Shown piece after piece: positions 23,662 through 30,790 of a DNA stretch of 36,578 nucleotides. Origin of the DNA: Flavobacterium psychrophilum (GTDB lineage Bacteria > Bacteroidota > Bacteroidia > Flavobacteriales > Flavobacteriaceae); the NCBI GenBank assembly GCA_022729635.1, contig DZAU01000006.1, positions 3,964 to 40,541 on the forward strand, read 5' to 3'. A model generated the notes under the pieces. It was not told where the DNA came from. It was given only the letters and a program-made list of their open reading frames with translations, and searched no databases. Made by a program: the position numbers and the translations under genes. Within the stretch, counting starts at the first letter, position 1. Each line of letters opens with the position of its first letter.

Positions 23662-24012
23662 CTATTTCATTGTTTTTGTTATTATTGCAGATAATATTTT
23701 TCTTAATTCTTCAACTTCATATAATAAAATTTCAGAATACCCTTTCAATTCAGGGTTTAATTCTTCTAACAATCGAAGCCAATATTTGGATTCTTTGGCT
23801 TCTTTTCTAGCAATTTTTAATCGAAAAGATAAATCTTTTTCTCCTAATTTTTCGTTTGCCTCAATATAATTTGCACCAACAGAACCTGAGGATCTTACTA
23901 GTTGTCTCCCGTCTTCAATATTTGATATAGTTTTCGGAAGCTTTTGAATATAGATTCTACATTCTTTAGCAAACAAAAAAGTTCTTTCTTCTAAATCGTA
24001 TGGTTTTTCCAT
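23662..24012 (-). CDS. Four-helix-bundle protein, 23S rRNA intervening-sequence (IVP) family
   Basis: A 116-residue all-helical protein with the typical blocks LEERTFLFAKECRIYIQKLP, LVRSSGSVGANYIEAN and the EAKESKYWLRLLEEL helix. This family includes proteins encoded in 23S rRNA intervening sequences, and Avd of diversity-generating retroelements has a similar fold. Stand-alone copies are common in Bacteroidota; their function is not established. No reverse transcriptase or variable-region repeat is nearby. Both flanks are long, related AT-rich direct repeats, so gene and flanks together look like one scattered unit. Confidence 0.88.
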   Translation of the reverse strand: MEKPYDLEERTFLFAKECRIYIQKLPKTISNIEDGRQLVRSSGSVGANYIEANEKLGEKDLSFRLKIARKEAKESKYWLRLLEELNPELKGYSEILLYEVEELRKILSAIITKTMK

Positions 24013-24028
24013 AAAGTGTTAAATCTCA

Positions 24029-24268
24029 ATTTTTAAATTCCAAATTCCAAAACGCTTATAGAAATATTGATTTTTCTAATTTGGAATTTTCAAAATTAGA
24101 TTAAAATATTTGATTTTCCATTCCTACATTGGAATTTTGAATTTCCTTTTTAGTATTTAATTTTAAGTTGGAATTTGGAGTTTTCTTTTTGGATTGGAAT
24201 TTGGAATTTCAGTATTGAAATTTCCTTTTTTATGTTGGAATTTGGAATTTAAAAAATTTGGAATTTCC
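24029..24268. repeat. Long direct repeat, copy B, with further TTGGAATTTGG reiterations
   Basis: Its first ~130 bases repeat copy A. The remainder (24167-24264) is a run of variations on TTGGAATTTGGAATTTC. It fills the whole gap between the four-helix-bundle gene and rimM. Confidence 0.75.
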
Positions 24269-24269
24269 T

Positions 24270-24794
24270 TTAAAGATACATTTCAATCAAGCCTTCGGGT
24301 AAATCCATCATGACTTTTTTGTTTTCTCGGTCAATTTTTACCAAGAAATGGTCAATCATTGGAATAAGAATTTCCAATTCTCCATTCAAAACTTCGAATA
24401 ATGGTTGAGCTGTCGAATCGTTTATGGATTGAATTTTCCCAACAACGCCAAGACGTTTGTCTTCGACTTCAAAACCAATTACTTCGTGAAAGTAGAATTT
24501 ATTGCCGGTAAGTTTTGGCAACAGCCGCAAAGGAAGATATAAATCGTTCCCAAGTAAGGCATCGGCTTCTTCTTCGGAATTCACGTCTTCAAAGCGAATG
24601 CGTAGAAAGTCGTTTTTATGAAGTGAACTACTTTCAATAAAAAAAGGAACCAAGTGTTTGTTGCATTCAACAAACACTGATTCCAGATTTTCGTATAACT
24701 CGGGTTCGTCCGTATCTAAATAGGCAAGAACTTCTCCTTTGAAACTAAATTTTTTTGCGATTTTACCTAAATAGAAACAATCTTCTTTACGCAT
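24270..24794 (-). CDS. rimM: Ribosome maturation factor RimM
   Basis: A 174-residue protein with the RimM N-terminal beta-barrel (FYLGKIAKKFSFKGEVLAYLDTDEP) and a C-terminal PRC-barrel (LGVVGKIQSINDSTAQPLFEV, then IPMIDHFLVKID). It helps assemble the head of the 30S subunit. It follows rpsP by 14 bases, a conserved pairing, and is surely co-transcribed with it. Confidence 0.94.
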   Translation of the reverse strand: MRKEDCFYLGKIAKKFSFKGEVLAYLDTDEPELYENLESVFVECNKHLVPFFIESSSLHKNDFLRIRFEDVNSEEEADALLGNDLYLPLRLLPKLTGNKFYFHEVIGFEVEDKRLGVVGKIQSINDSTAQPLFEVLNGELEILIPMIDHFLVKIDRENKKVMMDLPEGLIEMYL

Positions 24795-24808
24795 TGTCGC
24801 TTCTAAAA

Positions 24809-25498
24809 TTAAGCTTCTGTTGTTTCGTTATTTTCTTCTTCTGCAGTTTCAACTACAGCAGCAGCTTCAACTTCTGCTTCAATTTCTGGAGCAGCAACAG
24901 TTTCAACTTCAGCAACTTTTTCTTCAGTAGTTTCAACTTCCGCTTCAATTTCTGGAGCAGCAACAGTTTCAACTTCTTCTTCTGTAGTTTCAACTTCAGC
25001 AACTTCTTCTTCAACAGCAGGAGTTGCAGCGGCAATAGCATCTGCTTCGGCTTGAGCCGTAGCAGCAATACGTTTTGCATTAACGTCTTTTTCTGCTTTT
25101 AAGGCTTTGGCTTTAGCATCAGTTTGTGCTTTTGTTAAACCTTCTTTTTTAGAATCTACTTTTCCGGCTTTTGCCTCTAACCATTCGGCTAATTTTGCAT
25201 CAGCTTGTTCTTGAGTTAAAGCTCCTTTACGAATTCCTCCGTCAAGGTGATGTTTTAATAAAGCTCCTTTGTAGGAAAGAATAGCTTTGGCTGTTTCAGT
25301 AGGTTGAGCACCATTATGCAACCATTTTACTGCGCTATCTATATCTAATTCGATAGTTGCAGGATTTGTGTTTGGATTGTAAGTACCAATTTTTTCTAGG
25401 TATTTACCGTCTCTTTTTGAGCGAGCATCAGCTGCTACAACCCAGTAAAAAGGTTTTCCTTTTTTACCGTGTCTTTGTAATCTAATTTTTACTGACAT
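24809..25498 (-). CDS. rpsP: Ribosomal protein bS16 with long acidic tail
   Basis: Residues 1-80 are standard bS16 (SVKIRLQRHGKKGKPFYWVV, RSKRDGKYLEKIGTYNPN). The protein is 229 residues, far longer than the ~80-90 of most bacteria. After a family-typical extension (about 80-130) comes a Lys/Ala-rich linker and then a Glu/Val/Ala-rich tail from about 165, containing a 22-residue in-frame duplication. The tail should be strongly acidic and disordered. A -7 element and leader hairpin lie upstream, and rimM follows. Confidence 0.95.
   Translation of the reverse strand: MSVKIRLQRHGKKGKPFYWVVAADARSKRDGKYLEKIGTYNPNTNPATIELDIDSAVKWLHNGAQPTETAKAILSYKGALLKHHLDGGIRKGALTQEQADAKLAEWLEAKAGKVDSKKEGLTKAQTDAKAKALKAEKDVNAKRIAATAQAEADAIAAATPAVEEEVAEVETTEEEVETVAAPEIEAEVETTEEKVAEVETVAAPEIEAEVEAAAVVETAEEENNETTEA
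24871..24976 (-). repeat. In-frame direct repeat within the rpsP tail
   Basis: Bases 24871-24910 and 24937-24976 are identical except for one position. The 66-base offset equals 22 codons, so the acidic tail is duplicated in frame (VAAPEIEAEVE occurs twice). Confidence 0.85.
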
Positions 25499-25514
25499 AA
25501 TCTTATGATTAAAT

Positions 25515-25533
25515 TTTGAGGTACACGACCTCG
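25515..25533 (-). other. Hairpin in the rpsP leader
   Basis: On the minus strand GAGGT-CGTGT-ACCTC forms a small hairpin within the roughly 45-base leader of rpsP. It could be a ribosomal-protein autoregulatory site, which is inference only. Confidence 0.4.
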
Positions 25534-25547
25534 ATTAATTAAGGGTG

Positions 25548-25555
25548 CAAAGATA
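25548..25555 (-). promoter_or_regulatory. -7 element of rpsP-rimM
   Basis: The minus strand reads TATCTTTG, a perfect TAnnTTTG match, about 50 bases before the rpsP ATG. A TTA lies about 20 bases further upstream. Confidence 0.6.
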
Positions 25556-25697
25556 CATTTTTTATCGATAAATACTAATTCAATTTTTATTTTAATGAAA
25601 GACACTGTATTATGTCGATTTTTGATGTGAATTTTTATTTCTATTTCAATTTATAAATCAAAATAATATACTTTTGTGAAGACCAATTTGCTTAATT

Positions 25698-26165
25698 ATG
25701 AGAAAACCACTTTTATATATATTCGTATTCATTGTTTTTATATCTTGCCAAGATGAAGTAAAGTTCAATAGCCCTTCTTTTGAAGGTCAAAAAGACAATG
25801 TGTTTTGGAGAGCTGTAGATTCTAAAGCTATACTTGATGCAAATGGCTCTTTAAGCATTGAAGGATATACCAGAAATGAAAAACTGATTTTAAAAACTAC
25901 TTCTACAACACCTCAAACGTATCCTTTAGGGACAAGTACCTCAAAAATGGCGACTTATGTTTTAACAGATGCAAATGGGTCAATCACTTTTTCTACCGGA
26001 GATGGCATTGGGAATGGAGAAATTGTAATTGAAGAATACGATGCGGTAAATAAAACGGTTACAGGAACTTTTAAATTTAATGCAGAGAATATCTACAACA
26101 ATCCATTAGCCGGACCAACATTAAATTTTCAATACGGCCACTTTTATAAAGTTCCGTTAAAATAG
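25698..26165 (+). CDS. Small lipoprotein, DUF6252-like
   Basis: A 155-residue protein with a lipoprotein signal: basic start MRKPLLYIFVFIVFISC, with Cys17 as the likely lipidated residue followed by QDE. The mature part is a small beta-rich domain (WRAVDSKAILDANGSLSIEG, TYPLG, GTFKFNAEN). The pattern resembles DUF6252-type lipoproteins common in Flavobacteriia; that name is from memory. It is probably anchored to the outer membrane. Role unknown; no operon partner. Confidence 0.72.
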   Translation: MRKPLLYIFVFIVFISCQDEVKFNSPSFEGQKDNVFWRAVDSKAILDANGSLSIEGYTRNEKLILKTTSTTPQTYPLGTSTSKMATYVLTDANGSITFSTGDGIGNGEIVIEEYDAVNKTVTGTFKFNAENIYNNPLAGPTLNFQYGHFYKVPLK

Positions 26166-26297
26166 GATATTTGATTAATGGAATAAATTTTATAAAAAAC
26201 TCTTGTAATCAGGGGTTTTGGCTTGTTTTTTTGAATGGTTATCAAAAATATAAAATATAAATTAACTAATACATAGTAGATTAGAGAAAAATAAGAC

Positions 26298-26305
26298 TAC
26301 ATTTG
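26298..26305 (+). promoter_or_regulatory. -7 element of the RRM gene
   Basis: TACATTTG is a perfect TAnnTTTG match 23 bases before the ATG. No clear TTG is seen at -33. Confidence 0.5.
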
Positions 26306-26328
26306 TCACATATTATAAATAAGTACAT

Positions 26329-26667
26329 ATGAATATTTTTGTTGGAAGCCTTCCATTCAGTATTGAGGAAGCAGATTTAAGAGAGTCTTTCGAGGCTTAC
26401 GGTACAGTTGATTCTGTAAAAATTATCACTGATAAATTTACTGGAAGAAGTAAAGGATTCGGTTTTGTTGAAATGTCAAATGATGACGAAGCTCAAAAAG
26501 CAATTGATGAGTTAAACGGAGCGACTGTTCAAGGTCGTGCTATTGTAGTGAATAAGTCTGAGCCAAAACCAGAAGGCGAAAGAAGAAGTTATAACAACAA
26601 CCGTGGAGATTCTCGCGGAGGTTATGGTGGTGGAAACCGTGGTGGTGGAGATAGAGGAAGATATTAA
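26329..26667 (+). CDS. RRM RNA-binding protein with Arg/Gly-rich tail
   Basis: A 112-residue protein with one RNA recognition motif: RNP2 IFVGSL (3-8) and RNP1 KGFGFVEM (42-49), followed by a Gly/Arg/Asn-rich tail (about 86-112, ending GGGDRGRY). This is the small glycine-rich RRM type frequent in Bacteroidota and cyanobacteria, which binds single-stranded RNA and likely acts in post-transcriptional control or cold adaptation. It is monocistronic, with its own promoter and a strong terminator. Confidence 0.93.
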   Translation: MNIFVGSLPFSIEEADLRESFEAYGTVDSVKIITDKFTGRSKGFGFVEMSNDDEAQKAIDELNGATVQGRAIVVNKSEPKPEGERRSYNNNRGDSRGGYGGGNRGGGDRGRY

Positions 26668-26682
26668 TATTTTCTTAAATAC

Positions 26683-26720
26683 AAAAAAAAGGTGTCAATG
26701 AAAATTGACACCTTTTTTTT
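26683..26720 (+). terminator. Intrinsic terminator of the RRM gene
   Basis: A perfect 9-bp stem GGTGTCAAT / ATTGACACC with a GAAA tetraloop, extended by A8/T8 pairing and ending in a T8 run. Confidence 0.93.
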
Positions 26721-26750
26721 GTATATTTTGTTCCAAGTTTTTGTTAGTTT

Positions 26751-26780
26751 CAGGTTTCAAGTTGCTCAACTTGAAACCTG
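26751..26780. repeat. Perfect 14-bp hairpin downstream of leuB
   Basis: CAGGTTTCAAGTTG and CAACTTGAAACCTG are separated by two bases. Part of the arm (ACTTGAAACC) recurs at about 26813-26822. It may help end leu operon transcripts or be an interspersed repeat. Confidence 0.6.
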
Positions 26781-26830
26781 ACTCGAGCCAGAATGGCGAA
26801 CAGACGATGTAAACTTGAAACCAAAACAAA

Positions 26831-27892
26831 CTATAAATTAGCAACCAACCAATCGCCAACTTCGCTGGTTTTATAGGATTTTGATCCTTTTGCAGCTAAA
26901 TCTTCGGTTACAAAACCTTGTTCTAACGATTTGTTTACAACTGCACGAATGGCTTCAGCTTCTTCTTTTAATCCAAAAGCATCTTCAAACATCATCGCTG
27001 CTGATAATACTGTCGCTAACGGATTTGCAATATCTAATCCTGTTGCTTGCGGATATGAACCGTGAATGGGTTCGTACAATGAAGTGTGTTCTCCGACAGA
27101 AGCAGAAGGCATTAATCCCATTGAACCTGAAATCACCGATGCTTCATCGGTTAAAATATCACCAAATAAATTTTCTGTAATTAAAACATCATACGAGTTT
27201 GGCCATTGCACTAAACGCATTGCCACTGCATCAACAAACTCGTAGCTTACGGTAACTTCTGGATAATCTTTTTCCATTGCTTGTACGGTTTCTCTCCACA
27301 AACGTGAAGTTTCCAACACATTTGCTTTGTCAACACAACACAATCTTTTGCTTCGGGTCATTGCTAATTCGAATCCTTTTTTTGCCAAACGTTGTACTTC
27401 AGCACGAGTATAAACACAATTATCGAAAGCTGTTTCGCCATTGTCTTTTCTTCCTTTTTCTCCAAAATAAATTCCTCCTGTCAATTCTCTTAAGAAAACT
27501 AAATCAGTTCCTTCGATTCTTTCTCTTTTTAACGGAGAATTGTCAATCAAAGAAGGGAAAGTAAATGTTGGACGAACATTGGCAAACAAACCTAATTTCT
27601 TACGCATCAATAATAATCCTTGTTCTGGTCTTACAGTTGCTTTTGGGTCGTTATCATATTTTGGATGACCAATAGCGCCAAATAAAACGGCATCAGCTTT
27701 CATACAAATTTCGTGGGTTTCATCAGGATAAGGAACTCCAACGGCATCAATGGCGCAAGCTCCGGTTAAGGCTGGTGTCCATGTGATTTCGTGATTGAAT
27801 TTTTTTGCAATTGCATCTGATACTTTTACGGCTTGAGCCACTACTTCTGGTCCGATTCCGTCTCCTGCTAAAAGGGCGATATTAAATTTCAT
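26831..27892 (-). CDS. leuB: 3-isopropylmalate dehydrogenase
   Basis: A 353-residue NAD-dependent beta-decarboxylating dehydrogenase. It has LLAGDGIGPEV at the start, the substrate Arg segments (RPEQGLLLMRKKLGLFANVRP), the Tyr-containing REL-TGGIYFG loop, and the late metal/NAD region ENLFGDILTDE and HGSYPQATG. It oxidises 3-isopropylmalate for leucine and can also serve the analogous 3-methylmalate step of the citramalate route to isoleucine. It is the last gene of the leu operon, 41 bases after the synthase gene. Confidence 0.96.
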   Translation of the reverse strand: MKFNIALLAGDGIGPEVVAQAVKVSDAIAKKFNHEITWTPALTGACAIDAVGVPYPDETHEICMKADAVLFGAIGHPKYDNDPKATVRPEQGLLLMRKKLGLFANVRPTFTFPSLIDNSPLKRERIEGTDLVFLRELTGGIYFGEKGRKDNGETAFDNCVYTRAEVQRLAKKGFELAMTRSKRLCCVDKANVLETSRLWRETVQAMEKDYPEVTVSYEFVDAVAMRLVQWPNSYDVLITENLFGDILTDEASVISGSMGLMPSASVGEHTSLYEPIHGSYPQATGLDIANPLATVLSAAMMFEDAFGLKEEAEAIRAVVNKSLEQGFVTEDLAAKGSKSYKTSEVGDWLVANL

Positions 27893-27933
27893 TGTTTTTT
27901 ATTGTGTTATTATTTTATCGATTTTCTTCTTAA

Positions 27934-29454
27934 TTAGATTGTTACATTAAGCATTTTCTGGGTGGCTTTTATCGCAGCAACGGTTTGATCTGAATCTAAT
28001 CCTCTGGTTTTAAATTCTTTTTTTCCGTTTGTCCAAGTGATTATAGTTTCACAAAGCGCATCCGAACTGCTTCCGGGTGGAATTCGAACAGCATAGTCAA
28101 TCAACTTTGGCAAAGTCATTTTTTTGCTTTTATATATTTTTGTCAAAGCATTCATAAAGGCATCAAATTGTCCGTCTCCTTGAGCATTTTCTTCAATTAT
28201 TTCGCCGTCAATTTTTAGACAAAGCGTTGTAGAAGGACGCATTCCTTTGGAATGAACTAATACATAAGATTCTATGACGATTTTGTCTTCATAAGTCTGA
28301 CTGTCTAAAACATCAGAAATGATATAAGGCAAATCTTCTTTGGTAACGGTTTCCTTTTTGTCTCCTAACTCGATGATTCTCTGTGTAACCAATTTTAAAT
28401 CTTCTTGGTTGAGTTGTAATCCCAATTCTTGAAGATTTTTTTCTATATTGGCTTTGCCGGATGTTTTTCCCAATGCATATTTTCGTTTTCTGCCAAAACG
28501 TTCCGGTAATAAATCGTTGAAATAGAGATTGTTTTTATTGTCTCCATCGGCGTGAATACCAGCTGTTTGCGTAAAAACATTGTCGCCTACAATGGGTTTG
28601 TTGGCGGGAATTCTATAGCCCGTAAAAGTTTCGACCAACTTGCTTACCGAGTACAATGAAGATTCTTTTACATTGATTTCGACTTCTGGCAAGAAATCAT
28701 TGATTACGGCAACAGCACTTTCCAAAGGTGTGTTCCCGGCACGTTCTCCCATTCCGTTTACCGTTACGTGTAAGCCGTGAATACCTGCTTTTACGGCTTC
28801 CATAGCATTGGCAACGCTCAAATCATAATCGTTATGTGCGTGAAAATCGAAACGAATTGTTGGATATTTTTTGGTAATTTTCGAAATAAACTCAAAAGTA
28901 TCTGACGGAATCAGCACTCCTAATGTGTCAGGCAAAAGAATTCTTTTTACAGGTTGAGTGGACAAAAATTCTAAGAATTGAAACACATATTCTGGAGAAT
29001 TGCGCATTCCGTTGCTCCAATCTTCGAGATAGACATTAGTGTCAATACTGTTTTTTTGGGCTAATTGTATTGTATTTGCAATTTCGGAAAAATGTTGTTC
29101 GGGTGTTTTTTTTAATTGATGCGTTAAATGATTCATCGAACCTTTGGTCAATAAATTCTGAACTTTGGCGCCTGCTTTTTTCATCCATTCAATAGAAATT
29201 CCACCATCAACAAAGGTTAAAACCTCAATTCTATTCTCATAGTCCTTTTCTTTTGCCCAAGAAGTAATAGCTTTTACAGCCTGAAACTCGCCTTCGCTTA
29301 CTCTTGCAGAAGCAATTTCGATTCTATCGACATTCAATTCTTCGAGCAATAATTGTGCAATGGTTAATTTTTCTGCAGCCGAAAATGACACTCCCGAGGT
29401 TTGTTCTCCATCGCGAAGTGTGGTGTCCATTAGTTCTATTTTTCGTTTTTTCAT
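27934..29454 (-). CDS. Citramalate synthase / 2-isopropylmalate synthase family enzyme, citramalate-type pocket
   Basis: A 506-residue DRE-TIM aldolase with a C-terminal regulatory domain (about 390-506). Metal and catalytic motifs are intact: LRDGEQ (R14, D15), HAHNDYDLSVANA and NGMGERAGNTPLE. By alignment from memory to Leptospira citramalate synthase (LiCMS), its pyruvate-pocket residues Leu81, Leu104 and Tyr144 correspond to Leu79, Leu102 and Tyr142 here, in the shared contexts FVDG, NLLTKG and NVYLEDWSNG. It therefore more likely condenses pyruvate with acetyl-CoA to citramalate (isoleucine route) than 2-ketoisovalerate (leucine route), though it sits between leuCD and leuB. An automatic annotation would probably say leuA. 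Confidence 0.8.
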   Translation of the reverse strand: MKKRKIELMDTTLRDGEQTSGVSFSAAEKLTIAQLLLEELNVDRIEIASARVSEGEFQAVKAITSWAKEKDYENRIEVLTFVDGGISIEWMKKAGAKVQNLLTKGSMNHLTHQLKKTPEQHFSEIANTIQLAQKNSIDTNVYLEDWSNGMRNSPEYVFQFLEFLSTQPVKRILLPDTLGVLIPSDTFEFISKITKKYPTIRFDFHAHNDYDLSVANAMEAVKAGIHGLHVTVNGMGERAGNTPLESAVAVINDFLPEVEINVKESSLYSVSKLVETFTGYRIPANKPIVGDNVFTQTAGIHADGDNKNNLYFNDLLPERFGRKRKYALGKTSGKANIEKNLQELGLQLNQEDLKLVTQRIIELGDKKETVTKEDLPYIISDVLDSQTYEDKIVIESYVLVHSKGMRPSTTLCLKIDGEIIEENAQGDGQFDAFMNALTKIYKSKKMTLPKLIDYAVRIPPGSSSDALCETIITWTNGKKEFKTRGLDSDQTVAAIKATQKMLNVTI

Positions 29455-29481
29455 TTTTAAAAATGCTTTTGGCTTTTTAAA

Positions 29482-29985
29482 TTATATTTTAATTTCAAAC
29501 AAACTCAAGGTAATTCCTTCGTAATGTTTGGGCAATCCTTTGTATTCTGGCGTAATTATGCCTAAAAAATTGAAACCACAGTTTTGATAATATTCAATTA
29601 AGGCTTCGTTATCGCCCCAAGTATCCATTCTCAAAAAGTCTAAATTATTCTCTTTAGCAAATGGTTTTCCCCATTCGATAATTCTTTTCACAAAATGCTG
29701 TCCTCTAAATTTTGGATGCGTCACTATTCGGTGAAAATAAACCGCTTTGTCTTTGTTTTTTTCTTTCCAAATACTTTTGTCTTCGAATGTTATCGCAAAA
29801 ACACAGGCAATTTCATTGTCAATAATTATTTTCCACTGTCTGTTTTCTGCAATTTCCGTCTTAACCAAACTTCTTTCAAAACCTTGCCATTGCTTATTAA
29901 ATTTCGTTTTTTGATAGGCTATTGCCAAATTGTAAAACGAAAAAATTTCGTCAATGTCTTGGATATTGCTAGGTTCGAAAGTCAT
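29482..29985 (-). CDS. GNAT family N-acetyltransferase
   Basis: A 167-residue GNAT-fold protein. The acetyl-CoA region is RIVTHPKFRGQHFVKRIIEWG, with RGQHF where R-G-x-G/A is usual, and the C-terminal YYQNCGFNFLGI is the typical closing block. It lies inside the leu operon, 92 bases after leuD and 27 before the synthase gene. The substrate is unknown; a link to branched-chain amino acid metabolism is only suggested by position. Confidence 0.85.
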   Translation of the reverse strand: MTFEPSNIQDIDEIFSFYNLAIAYQKTKFNKQWQGFERSLVKTEIAENRQWKIIIDNEIACVFAITFEDKSIWKEKNKDKAVYFHRIVTHPKFRGQHFVKRIIEWGKPFAKENNLDFLRMDTWGDNEALIEYYQNCGFNFLGIITPEYKGLPKHYEGITLSLFEIKI

Positions 29986-30026
29986 TTAAGAATGTGTTTT
30001 AGCTTTTTTTGTGACTTCTAAATTTT

Positions 30027-30061
30027 AAACCTCAAAGGTTTGAAAAAAACCTTTGAGGTTT
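30027..30061. repeat. Perfect 15-bp hairpin between leuD and the GNAT gene
   Basis: AAACCTCAAAGGTTT (30027-30041) and AAACCTTTGAGGTTT (30047-30061) with a five-base loop. There is no proper T tract on either strand, so an intercistronic or interspersed hairpin is more likely than a terminator. Confidence 0.7.
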
Positions 30062-30077
30062 GGTGCTGGCTAATTTT

Positions 30078-30674
30078 CTAATAAGGCAATTGATCAGCAA
30101 AAGCTACAATTTCCTTTTTAATGTTTTGCAAATAATCGATGTCGTCAAAACCGTTTATCATATTGTTTTTCTTGTATCCGTTGATAGCAAAACTCTCTTT
30201 TTCTCCAGTTGTTTGAAGAGTAATGGTTTGTTCCGGAAGGTTGATTTCCAATTCTGTTTTAGGATCAGCTTCGATAGATTTGAAAATTTTATCGGCAAAT
30301 TCAGGACTTACCTGAACCGGCAAAACACCAATGTTCAAACAGTTATTTCTAAAAATATCTGCAAAAAAGCTAGAAACTACTGCTCTAAAACCGTAATCGT
30401 AAACTGCCCAAGCTGCGTGTTCTCTCGAAGAACCCGAACCAAAGTTCTTTCCGCCAACAAGGATTTTTCCGCTATAAGTTGGATTGTTTAAAACAAAATC
30501 AGTTTTTGGAGAACCATCATTTTTGTATCTCCAGTCACGGAAAAGGTTGTCGCCAAAACCAACACGTTCTGTCGCTTTCAAAAAACGAGCAGGAATAATT
30601 TGGTCAGTATCTACATTTTCGATAGAAAGCGGCACTGCGCTACTCGTAAGGATATTAAATTTATCGTAAGCCAT
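30078..30674 (-). CDS. leuD: 3-isopropylmalate dehydratase, small subunit
   Basis: A 198-residue swivelling-domain subunit of isopropylmalate isomerase. It has the signature GGKNFGSGSSREHAAWAVYDYG and the N-terminal VPLSIENVDTDQIIPARFL. With LeuC it interconverts 2- and 3-isopropylmalate (and citramalate with 2-methylmalate-type intermediates in the isoleucine route). It is preceded by a 28-base-arm inverted repeat that begins 14 bases before its start codon. Confidence 0.96.
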   Translation of the reverse strand: MAYDKFNILTSSAVPLSIENVDTDQIIPARFLKATERVGFGDNLFRDWRYKNDGSPKTDFVLNNPTYSGKILVGGKNFGSGSSREHAAWAVYDYGFRAVVSSFFADIFRNNCLNIGVLPVQVSPEFADKIFKSIEADPKTELEINLPEQTITLQTTGEKESFAINGYKKNNMINGFDDIDYLQNIKKEIVAFADQLPY

Positions 30675-30687
30675 TTGATTTTTGATT

Positions 30688-30715
30688 TAGCCCCCCAACC
30701 CCCGAAGGGGGAGTT
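30688..30715 (+). repeat. C-rich gene-end repeat, copy 3 (just upstream of leuD)
   Basis: TAGCCCCCCAACCCCCGAAG followed by GGGGAGTT. It is in the opposite orientation to copy 4 at 30763-30790 and complementary to it at 26 of 28 positions. Confidence 0.85.
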
Positions 30716-30762
30716 GTAAGAGGGCGTGTATTTTAATTAAATTATTTCAGTTATTCGTAAAG

Positions 30763-30790
30763 AATTCCCCCTTCGGGGGTTAGGGGGCTA
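30763..30790 (-). repeat. C-rich gene-end repeat, copy 4 (at the leuC stop)
   Basis: On the minus strand it reads TAGCCCCCTAACCCCCGAAG followed by GGGGAATT. The TAA inside it is the leuC stop codon and the preceding codons encode Ala-Pro. Confidence 0.88.

Noticed and set aside
23662..24012. Diversity-generating retroelement (Avd-like gene)
   Set aside because: The protein fold is similar, but there is no reverse transcriptase and no template/variable repeat pair with adenine-biased differences.
24029..24268. CRISPR-like array
   Set aside because: The TTGGAATTTGG units vary in length and sequence, have no unique spacers of constant size, and no cas genes are present.
24853..25102. Open frames overlapping the rpsP tail in other frames
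   Set aside because: They are artefacts of the repetitive Glu/Ala codons of the S16 tail; bS16 explains the region.
27934..29454. Plain leuA call from operon position
   Set aside because: The pocket residues match citramalate synthase; position alone was not enough for a leuA symbol.
30027..30061. Intrinsic terminator inside the leu operon
   Set aside because: The stem is perfect, but no T tract follows it on the minus strand, and downstream genes belong to the same operon.
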